Positions 1 through 5,723 of a stretch of 9,949 bases of DNA are shown here, one piece after another. The position numbers and the translations under genes were made by a program. The stretch is from Actinomycetota bacterium (GTDB lineage Bacteria > Actinomycetota > Actinomycetes > Nanopelagicales > Nanopelagicaceae), in NCBI GenBank assembly GCA_009699825.1, contig WLNM01000027.1:1-9949 (forward strand), in the 5' to 3' direction. Below the pieces are notes generated by a model, which did no database searches, was not told the origin of the DNA, and saw only the letters and a program-made list of their open reading frames with translations. The stretch's first letter is position 1, and each line of letters opens with the position of its first letter.

Positions 1-42
1 CAAGCCAATAAAGTTCTGGCTGCATTACGGAGAGGTGTTTAA
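1..42 (+). CDS. Alternative: 3' end of a plus-strand gene (unidentified)
   Basis: Frame 1 of the plus strand is open from the first base to a TAA at 40-42 and reads QANKVLAALRRGV before the stop. This looks like a plausible basic protein C-terminus. If it is real, the neighbour is convergent with potC, and the structured region from 55 to 185 would be the intergenic space between two gene ends. Frame 2 also stays open, to a TGA at 62-64. These readings conflict with the minus-strand candidate at 67-1, and only sequence to the left of the window can choose. No family was recognised. Confidence 0.22.
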   Translation, partial: QANKVLAALRRGV

Positions 43-67
43 GAATATGAGGGTCGATGTCTGACAT
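1..67 (-). CDS. Possible start of a minus-strand gene running off the left edge (unidentified)
   Basis: An ATG at 67-65 opens a frame that stays open to base 1 and gives about 22 residues beginning MSDIDPHILKHLSVMQ. The composition looks protein-like (acidic start, amphipathic stretch, then ELYWL), but I do not recognise a family. An in-frame stop lies at 94-92, so translation must begin between there and 67. No strong Shine-Dalgarno is visible; AAGG lies about 12 bases upstream. If real, it would be the next gene after potC on the same strand, behind a 130-base structured leader. Two plus-strand frames covering the same bases (ending at 42 and 64) are rival readings. The fragment is too short to decide. 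Confidence 0.3.
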   Translation of the reverse strand, partial: MSDIDPHILKHLSVMQPELYWL

Positions 68-185
68 CGCGCTATCCGGCCTTAACCGGAATCACCCCTT
101 CAATCACAAATCGTAGTTGGCCCGGGTCCTCCGGAACCTAACCCCACAGTGCAGATTTTCTTAGACAATCTGTAGTTCGCTGTGG
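55..185. other. GC-rich intergenic segment with four inverted repeats; possible structured RNA
   Basis: About 52% of bases 61-180 are G or C, more than in the adjacent AT-rich genes. Four inverted repeats follow one another. First, CGATGTC (55-61) and GACATCG (63-69). Second, TCCGG (75-79) and CCGGA (86-90). Third, on the minus strand, GGTTC (138-134) pairs with GGACC (129-125), with a CGGA loop and one G-U pair. Fourth is a nested two-part stem, CCACAG/CTGTGG (144-149, 180-185) enclosing CAGATT/AATCTG (152-157, 167-172). The G-U pair of the third stem works only in a minus-strand transcript, which weakly favours that direction, downstream of potC. I could not match it to a riboswitch class, tRNA, tmRNA, SRP RNA or RNase P RNA, and no run of T follows a stem as in a simple terminator. 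Confidence 0.4.
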
Positions 186-197
186 ACTAAATAAATA

Positions 198-986
198 TTA
201 GCGGGCTTTTCTCCGACTTACAAGTTGCCCCGCTATTACGATGAATAAAGCTAAGAAAAACATTGCAGAACCGATTACGTTCGCTTGTGGCGGTATTCCA
301 CGCGCAGATGCAACATAAACAAACTTAGGAAAAGTTGTCAATGTTCCAGAGTTAAAGTTCGTAATAATAAAGTCATCAAATGAAAGACTGAATGCAAGTA
401 GTGCTGCACCGGCAATTCCAGGTGCTACTAATGGCAAAGTTACTTTTCTAAAAGTTTCAAATTCGTTTGCATACAGATCCATCGCAGCTTGCTCTAAACG
501 TGGATCTAAACTTGCGATACGAGCTTTGACTGTAACGACTACGAAAGAAATACAGAACATTACGTGAGCGATTACAACCGGCCAAAAACCAGGATTAATT
601 CCCAAGTTTAAAAACATTGCAAGCAATGACGCACCGAGAACAACTTCTGGCGTAGCCATTGGCAAGAAAATCAGAGTGTTTATTGTTGAGCGACCCTTAA
701 ATTGATGACGTCCAATTGCAAAAGCAATTAAGGTTCCAAGGATTGTTGCCAGCACTGTAGAAATTACTCCAACGCGGATTGAGTTACCGAGTGCTACACA
801 GACATCGGGTGCGCCACAGGGATTTTGCCAATTTCCGAGAGTAAAGCCCTTCCAAACCAAGTTGCTTTTGCCGCCATTGTTAAATGAAAAAGCAAAGGTA
901 TATGCCACCGGAATGAAAAGGTATGTAAATCCGAGAATCATGTAAACGCGGATCAGATTTTTGCGAAACCACCAGGTAATCCTCAT
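198..986 (-). CDS. potC: PotC, polyamine ABC transporter permease
   Basis: This is the second integral-membrane subunit of the polyamine importer and pairs with PotB to form the channel driven by PotA. The 262 residues match the usual PotC length and show about six hydrophobic segments (near 14-34, 68-93, 103-128, 134-155, 188-210 and 238-256). The cytoplasmic coupling (EAA) loop that docks on the ATPase is at 165-190 (EQAAMDLYAN, then VTLPLVAPG). The usual glycine of that loop is Tyr172, as in PotB here. The ATG overlaps the potB stop by four bases (ATGA, 983-986). A good Shine-Dalgarno, GAGG (plus-strand 994-997), sits seven bases upstream, supporting this start and independent re-initiation. 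It is the last gene of the ALDH-potDABC operon. The family is certain; the exact polyamine carried is inferred. Confidence 0.94.
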   Translation of the reverse strand: MRITWWFRKNLIRVYMILGFTYLFIPVAYTFAFSFNNGGKSNLVWKGFTLGNWQNPCGAPDVCVALGNSIRVGVISTVLATILGTLIAFAIGRHQFKGRSTINTLIFLPMATPEVVLGASLLAMFLNLGINPGFWPVVIAHVMFCISFVVVTVKARIASLDPRLEQAAMDLYANEFETFRKVTLPLVAPGIAGAALLAFSLSFDDFIITNFNSGTLTTFPKFVYVASARGIPPQANVIGSAMFFLALFIVIAGQLVSRRKAR

Positions 987-1876
987 ACGAGTTCCTCGGT
1001 ACCAGCTTTACGAATATAAATTGTCACCAAAACCAAAATTGCTGTCATTAACGTAAATGAGAGCGCCGCTGCAGTTGGATAGTCAACAATTTTGAAGAAT
1101 CGCGATTCGATAACATTTCCAAGCATCTTTGTGTTTGGATTTCCAAGAATTGCAGCATTTACATAATCACCCGCTGCGGGGATAAATGTAAGAAGAGTGC
1201 CAGCAACAACCCCAGGCAAAGAGAGCGGAAGTGTTACCTTCCTAAAAGTTGTAAATGCATTTGCGTATAGATCTCCTGCTGCTTCCATTGTTCGAGGATC
1301 AATTCGCTCCAAACTTGCATACAACGGCAAGGTCATAAATGGTAAAAAGTTATAGGTCAAGCCAGTAACGACCGCAAATGCGCTAGCTGTAAGAGAAGTG
1401 TTTTGCCCAATAATATGTAAGCCACGAAATACAGATATTACAGGACCTTCTTCTCCAAGAATTTGCTTCCATGCAATCGTACGAAGTAAGAAAGAAGTAA
1501 AAAATGGAGCAACAACTAAAACCAGCAATAAGTTCTTGTACTTGCCCGATTTAAATGCAATTCCATATGCCAATGGGTAGGCAATGGCCAGTGCTAGAGC
1601 AGTTGCTAAAAAAGCATAAATAAATGAGCGACTAAACTGCTCTTTATTATCTACAAATGCGTCAATGTAATTTGCGAATCTGAACGTTTGCTCGTACGAA
1701 CCGGTATCACCGTTTGCTAAAGGTGTCTGAGTGGAAGTTTGCGCGAGATTAACAATTGGGAGAATAAAAAAGGCAAAGAGCCAGAGTATTCCTGGAGCAA
1801 GCAGAAGATAAGGAAGTAAAGATCTTTTCTCTTTCAGGGAACTTACTTTAGAACCCGCTGCGTGCAAGAGGGCCAT
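983..1876 (-). CDS. potB: PotB, polyamine ABC transporter permease
   Basis: This is the first permease subunit of the spermidine/putrescine-type importer in the inner membrane. Its 297 residues begin with a short basic cytoplasmic tail (residues 9-18), followed by about six membrane segments starting near residue 20. The EAA coupling loop is at 198-222 (MEAAGDLYAN, then VTLPLSLPGV), followed by GTLLTFIPAAGDYVN, a stretch typical of PotB. As in PotC, the loop glycine is replaced by tyrosine (Tyr204). The start codon shares one base with the potA stop (TAATG, 1876), so translation is probably coupled to PotA. The stop overlaps potC by four bases. It is a paralogue of PotC, recognisable by the nearly identical FRKVTLPL segment. 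Confidence 0.94.
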   Translation of the reverse strand: MALLHAAGSKVSSLKEKRSLLPYLLLAPGILWLFAFFILPIVNLAQTSTQTPLANGDTGSYEQTFRFANYIDAFVDNKEQFSRSFIYAFLATALALAIAYPLAYGIAFKSGKYKNLLLVLVVAPFFTSFLLRTIAWKQILGEEGPVISVFRGLHIIGQNTSLTASAFAVVTGLTYNFLPFMTLPLYASLERIDPRTMEAAGDLYANAFTTFRKVTLPLSLPGVVAGTLLTFIPAAGDYVNAAILGNPNTKMLGNVIESRFFKIVDYPTAAALSFTLMTAILVLVTIYIRKAGTEELV

Positions 1877-3015
1877 TACTCTTCATCCGCATGCACTTCA
1901 GAACCAGCGAACGCATCTTCACGACCATCGAGTGCAAATGTAAATATAGGTTCCCATGAAAGTGTTACAGCATCACCTTTTTCTAGAGGAGCAACACCGT
2001 CATCATTTTGTTCAAAAACCATCAACTCTTGCTTCCAAGGCATCTCAACCTGAAACTGCGTACTAACGCCAATATAGGAAGCATCAGAAATAACGCCACC
2101 AGTTAATACGTTGCCCGACATCGCGGTACCGGCAGGTTGAATACGAATTTTTTCTGGGCGAATGCCAGCAAGCACTGAAGAATCCTTTGCATGGCTTCGA
2201 TTTTTATTGATTTTTATCTTCTGGCCAAAGACATCAACAACAAAATTATCGCCATCATTTCCTTCGATGCGACCTTCAATAAGGTTTGATTGCCCTAGAA
2301 AGTTTGCAACAAAAGCTGTCTTAGGGTTGTCATAGAGATCTGCAGGTGTTCCCATCTGCTCTACTTTTCCTTCATTCATAACAGCAATCGTGTCAGCCAT
2401 TGTCATGGCTTCTTCTTGATCGTGAGTAACGTGAACGAAAGTTATACCTACTTCTGTTTGAATCCACTTGAGTTCTATCTGCATTTGCCGACGCAACTTA
2501 AGGTCGAGTGCGCCCAAAGGTTCATCTAAAAGCAACAAAGCAGGGCGGTTAACAATCGCACGAGCCAGAGCGATGCGTTGTTGTTGTCCACCAGAGAGTT
2601 GAACAGGTTTGCGCTCTGCTAGGTGAGGCAATTCAACAAGGTTTAATACTTTATTAACGGCTTCTTTTACATCTTTTATTCCGCGACGGCGCAAGCCGAA
2701 TGCAATATTTTCATATATTGAAAGGTGCGGAAATAACGCATAGTTTTGAAAAACCGTATTTACGGGACGTTGATACGGACGAGTGTGCGTGATGTCAGTA
2801 CTGCCAATATGAATACTTCCCTGAGTTGGTTCTTCTAATCCCGCAACCATCCGAAGAGTCGTAGTTTTACCGCAGCCAGATGGACCAAGGAGTGCGAAAA
2901 AAGAACCTTCTGGAATCGTCAGTGTTAGATCATCAACTGCATTGAAATCTCCGAATGATTTTGTAACGTTAACTATTCGAAGATCACCGCGAGTCGATGA
3001 TGAAGCATCGGCCAT
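1876..3015 (-). CDS. potA: PotA, polyamine ABC transporter ATP-binding protein
   Basis: This cytoplasmic ATPase energises uptake through PotBC. The 379 residues contain a complete ABC domain. Walker A GPSGCGKT is at 44-51, the Q-loop glutamine at Q90, the signature LSGGQQQR at 140-147, and Walker B LLLLDEP at 160-166. The D-loop LGALD is at 167-171 and the switch histidine is H198. The C-terminal 120 or so residues are a TOBE-like regulatory domain (AGIRPEKIRI near 286), as in PotA and other importers of this subfamily. The sequence is intact, with all catalytic motifs present. The ATG overlaps the potD stop by one base and the TAA overlaps the potB ATG by one base, so the three genes are translationally linked. 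On its own it could be confused with iron or sulfate importer ATPases; the PotB, PotC and PotD neighbours settle the polyamine assignment. Confidence 0.94.
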   Translation of the reverse strand: MADASSSTRGDLRIVNVTKSFGDFNAVDDLTLTIPEGSFFALLGPSGCGKTTTLRMVAGLEEPTQGSIHIGSTDITHTRPYQRPVNTVFQNYALFPHLSIYENIAFGLRRRGIKDVKEAVNKVLNLVELPHLAERKPVQLSGGQQQRIALARAIVNRPALLLLDEPLGALDLKLRRQMQIELKWIQTEVGITFVHVTHDQEEAMTMADTIAVMNEGKVEQMGTPADLYDNPKTAFVANFLGQSNLIEGRIEGNDGDNFVVDVFGQKIKINKNRSHAKDSSVLAGIRPEKIRIQPAGTAMSGNVLTGGVISDASYIGVSTQFQVEMPWKQELMVFEQNDDGVAPLEKGDAVTLSWEPIFTFALDGREDAFAGSEVHADEE

Positions 3016-4190
3016 TAGTTGCCGGCAGCTTCCTGGAATGCAGTTGTGAAAGAAGTTTCCTCCGCTGGAGTAAGTCCGCGGAAAACCTTTACTTCCTTAA
3101 GAGTTTCAGCCGTTGGGAAAATAAATGGGCTAGCAGCAAGTGCTGGATCAATTTTTTCCATCTCTGCTTGCGCACCCTTGACTGGACAGATGTATGTGAC
3201 ATAAGCAGCAACTTCTGCGGCAACTGCTGGATCGTAGTAATTATTAATTACCTTCTCAGCATTAGCTTTATTGGTAGATGTTGAAGGAATAAGCAAATTA
3301 TCACTCCACAACATTCCACCTGATTCTGGAATTGCGAATTCAAATTTGCCATCATTTTCTGTTGCAAGCTGGAAAATATCTCCTGACCATCCGATTACTG
3401 CAGTGGCATCGCCGCTGATGAGATCCTCTTTGTAATCATTTCCCTTAACTTGACGGATGAAGCCATCTTTAATCATCTTTGCTAAGTAATCAACGGCATT
3501 CATATATTGATTTTCAGTGAAGTTCTGTGAAGGATCAACGCCTTGGTATTGCAAAATAATACCGATGGTGTCGCGAAGTTCAGAAAGAACTTCAACTTTG
3601 CCCTTATTCTCCTTTGAAAACAATTGATCTAGAGTTTTAATTCCACCAGGAATTTTTTCTTTATTCCAACCGAAACCACCAAAACCTGATTGCCATGTAA
3701 GTGAAGATTTGCGACCTGGATCGAAGTTAACATTTGCGAGCGCATCTAGGATATTTACCTTATTTGGAATATTCGCTTCATCAAATGCTTGTGCGTACCC
3801 CATGCGAATCCAACGACCGGCCATCCAGTCTGTCGGTGCAACAATGTCATAGCCAATATCTTCACCAAGTTTTAGCTGACCTTGTACTTTGCCCCAGAAT
3901 TCGTCGTTGTCGTTGTAATCTTCTTTGTAATCAACGTTAATTCCAGATTCAGCAATAAATTTTTCAAGTGTTGGATACGCCTGTGCATCGGAGTCATAAT
4001 CTAAATAAAGTGTCCAGTTTGCCCAACGTACTGTTCCTTCTGATGCAGCTCCTGATGAAGATCCACCGCCACATGCTGTAAGCAATCCCGCGGCGCCAAG
4101 TCCGCCAGCGCCTGCAATCAGTGCACGACGTGACATCTGTGAATTAATTATTGAACGTGCTTCTGGTGAAAGTGGACGCTTTGATTCCAT
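3015..4190 (-). CDS. potD: PotD, polyamine-binding lipoprotein
   Basis: This is the extracytoplasmic solute receptor of the importer. The N-terminus has a twin-arginine motif (SRRALIAG, R21-R22), a hydrophobic stretch and a lipobox LTAC with Cys40, so it is probably a membrane-anchored lipoprotein, possibly exported by Tat. A Gly/Ser-rich linker follows. Residues comparable to the polyamine site of E. coli PotD appear in order: W59 and Y62 (ANWTLYLDYD), E204 and D207 (SELRD), W268 (VIGWSGD), W295 and D297 (MLWSDNLLIP) and Y333 (TYICP). This alignment is by eye. The ATG at 4190 is preceded by AAGGAG (4205-4200) nine bases upstream, an excellent ribosome site. Met19 is a possible shorter start that would still include the RR motif. 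The gene lies 39 bases after the dehydrogenase, with no clear promoter between them. Confidence 0.93.
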   Translation of the reverse strand: MESKRPLSPEARSIINSQMSRRALIAGAGGLGAAGLLTACGGGSSSGAASEGTVRWANWTLYLDYDSDAQAYPTLEKFIAESGINVDYKEDYNDNDEFWGKVQGQLKLGEDIGYDIVAPTDWMAGRWIRMGYAQAFDEANIPNKVNILDALANVNFDPGRKSSLTWQSGFGGFGWNKEKIPGGIKTLDQLFSKENKGKVEVLSELRDTIGIILQYQGVDPSQNFTENQYMNAVDYLAKMIKDGFIRQVKGNDYKEDLISGDATAVIGWSGDIFQLATENDGKFEFAIPESGGMLWSDNLLIPSTSTNKANAEKVINNYYDPAVAAEVAAYVTYICPVKGAQAEMEKIDPALAASPFIFPTAETLKEVKVFRGLTPAEETSFTTAFQEAAGN

Positions 4191-4199
4191 TCGAGTGTG

Positions 4200-4205
4200 C
4201 TCCTT
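4200..4205 (-). promoter_or_regulatory. Strong ribosome-binding site of potD
   Basis: AAGGAG on the minus strand, nine bases before the potD ATG. It is the clearest Shine-Dalgarno in the window and contrasts with the coupled or leaderless starts of the neighbouring genes. It would allow the abundant binding protein to be translated independently of the upstream dehydrogenase. Confidence 0.75.
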
Positions 4206-4229
4206 TGTGCAGTAGTTCGGGTTTGCTAC

Positions 4230-5657
4230 TTATGCTCCTAGATTAGTCATAACATGCTTGATTCGGGTGTAATCCTCGAAGCCATATTGCGAAAGATCTT
4301 TTCCATACCCTGATCTCTTAAAGCCTCCATGAGGCATTTCTGAAACCATTGGAATGTGCGTATTGATCCAGACAACTCCGAAATCAAGTGCTTTAGACAT
4401 GCGCATCGCACGCCCATGGTCCTTCGTCCAGACGCTAGAGGCTAGGCCGTACTCAACGCCGTTACCCATAGAGATCGCTTCGGCTTCATCCTTAAATTTT
4501 TGCACCGTGATAACTGGGCCGAATATTTCACTTTGAATCATCTCGTCATCTTGCTTGAGATCGGCAACCACGGTTGGAGCAAAGAAGAATCCAGGCTGTT
4601 GTAATTGAGCTCCACCAGCCATCACGCGTGCATGAGATGGTGTGCGCTCTAGAAAGCCTGCAACTCGCTTAAGTTGGTTGGCATTATTTACAGGACCTAC
4701 TAATACATCTTGATCAGGCATGCCGATTGCAATGTTGTTCTTTGCTTGATCTGCCAATAGGCCTACAAACTCTTCGTATGCACCTTCTTGAACAATAACG
4801 CGAGTTGCAGCGGTGCAATCTTGTCCAGAGTTGAAGTATCCAGCCAGAGCAATCGCTTCAGCGGCAGCTGGTAAGTCTGCATCGTTAAATACAACAACGG
4901 GCGCCTTTCCACCTAATTCGAGGTGCACACGCTTAAGTTGTTTTGCAGCAGCGCCAGCAACTTCCATACCTGCGCGAACAGAACCCGTGATTGAAACCAT
5001 GGCAGGAGTTGGGTGATCAACGAGAGCGGCTCCTGTTTCACGTTCTCCGCAAATAACATTGATTACGCCTGCAGGTAAGAATTCATTCATTAGTTGAGCC
5101 ATCCACACGGTCGATGCAGGAGTTGTATCACTTGGCTTTAGTACAACTGTATTTCCTGCTGCTATTGCAGGTGCCCATTTCCACACTGCCATCATCATTG
5201 GATAGTTCCACGGTGTTACTTGTGCGCACACGCCAATTGGTTCGCGGCGAATAAATGAAGTCATGCCACGCATATATTCGGCAGCAGATTTTCCTTCGAG
5301 GTTACGTGCAGCACCTGCAAAGAATCGAATCTGATCCAACATCGGAGGCATTTCTTCAGAAGTCGTAATTCCAATTGGCTTGCCTGTATTTTGACTCTCA
5401 ATTTTTACTAATTCATCCGTACGAGATTCGATTGCATCAGCAATTTTTAAAAGTGCACGCTGACGCTCTGATGGTGTTGAATCGCGCCAAATTGGAAATG
5501 CATCGGCTGCGGCTTTCATCGCCACATCAACATCTGCAGCATTTGAATTTGGTGCAGTTGCAAAAACTTGACCCGTTGCAGGGTTAACTAAATCTGTTGT
5601 TTTGCCAGATTTAGATTCAACGCTCTTGCCATTTACGAAGTTGCTCAATTTTTCCAT
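4230..5657 (-). CDS. patD: Aldehyde dehydrogenase, likely 4-aminobutyraldehyde (aminoaldehyde) dehydrogenase
   Basis: This is an NAD(P)-dependent aldehyde dehydrogenase that probably oxidises 4-aminobutanal from putrescine to GABA, in the cytoplasm. The 475 residues are full length. Catalytic and cofactor residues are in place: N151 (TPWNYP), K174 (KPS), the SITGS turn at 222-226, E247 (ELGG), nucleophile C281 (GQDCTA) and E378 (EIFGP). GQDCTA, and MPHGGFKRSGYGKD with the following LSQYGFEDYTRIKHVM (441-470), resemble the PatD/YdcW (Prr) group more than betaine-aldehyde or succinate-semialdehyde enzymes. It is the first gene of the ALDH-potDABC operon and is divergent from an amine-oxidase-like gene, which fits the role. 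No Shine-Dalgarno is seen. A TAATCT box ends six bases before the ATG, suggesting leaderless translation. Substrate choice among aminoaldehydes is inferred. Confidence 0.88.
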   Translation of the reverse strand: MEKLSNFVNGKSVESKSGKTTDLVNPATGQVFATAPNSNAADVDVAMKAAADAFPIWRDSTPSERQRALLKIADAIESRTDELVKIESQNTGKPIGITTSEEMPPMLDQIRFFAGAARNLEGKSAAEYMRGMTSFIRREPIGVCAQVTPWNYPMMMAVWKWAPAIAAGNTVVLKPSDTTPASTVWMAQLMNEFLPAGVINVICGERETGAALVDHPTPAMVSITGSVRAGMEVAGAAAKQLKRVHLELGGKAPVVVFNDADLPAAAEAIALAGYFNSGQDCTAATRVIVQEGAYEEFVGLLADQAKNNIAIGMPDQDVLVGPVNNANQLKRVAGFLERTPSHARVMAGGAQLQQPGFFFAPTVVADLKQDDEMIQSEIFGPVITVQKFKDEAEAISMGNGVEYGLASSVWTKDHGRAMRMSKALDFGVVWINTHIPMVSEMPHGGFKRSGYGKDLSQYGFEDYTRIKHVMTNLGA

Positions 5658-5663
5658 GGCCCG

Positions 5664-5669
5664 AGATTA
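5664..5669 (-). promoter_or_regulatory. Putative -10 box of the ALDH-potDABC operon (leaderless type)
   Basis: TAATCT on the minus strand, separated by six bases (CGGGCC) from the ATG at 5657, so transcription would begin at or next to the start codon. The -35 region is weak: TACACT at 5692-5687 with a 17-base spacer matches three of six consensus positions, which suggests dependence on an activator or regulation by a repressor. A CCCTAGGG palindrome (5672-5679) lies just upstream of the box. Confidence 0.5.
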
Positions 5670-5678
5670 CGCCCTAGG

Positions 5679-5703
5679 GGCAAAAAAGTGTAGTTATTTT
5701 GCC
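5679..5703. promoter_or_regulatory. Candidate operator: perfect inverted repeat between divergent genes
   Basis: GGCAAAA (5679-5685) and TTTTGCC (5697-5703) are perfect reverse complements separated by 11 bases, centred on 5691. The centre coincides with the overlapping -35 regions of the two divergent promoters. Arm centres are 18 bases apart, a spacing suited to a dimeric regulator on one DNA face. A single bound protein could control both the oxidase gene and the dehydrogenase-transporter operon. It does not resemble the E. coli PuuR site as I recall it. No regulator gene is in the window. Confidence 0.45.
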
Positions 5704-5711
5704 GTGACATC

Positions 5712-5717
5712 TAGAAT
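5712..5717 (+). promoter_or_regulatory. Putative -10 box of the FAD oxidase gene (leaderless type)
   Basis: TAGAAT on the plus strand with six bases (GCTCAT) before the ATG at 5724, the same geometry as the opposite promoter. No Shine-Dalgarno precedes the ATG. The -35 region (TGTAGT, 5689-5694) is poor. Confidence 0.5.
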
Positions 5718-5723
5718 GCTCAT

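Noticed and set aside
75..105. T-box-like string GGGGTGATTCCGG on the minus strand
   Set aside because: It only loosely resembles the GGGTGGNACCGCG T-box core. The TGGN bulge is absent and no specifier loop or AGAGA-type element was found.
144..185. Nested hairpin just after the potC stop as an intrinsic terminator
   Set aside because: The stem is imperfect with an asymmetric internal loop, and no T-run follows on the minus strand (the sequence continues GGTTAGG). It is recorded instead as part of the structured segment.
55..185. tRNA gene on either strand
   Set aside because: No T-arm GTTCRAAYC, no seven-base acceptor pairing and no cloverleaf could be folded. The apparent anticodon-like stem has a nine-base loop.
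2997..3284. A 95-codon plus-strand frame across the potA start and the end of potD
   Set aside because: It is antisense to two strongly supported genes and rich in Cys, Trp and Ser, as is typical of shadow frames.
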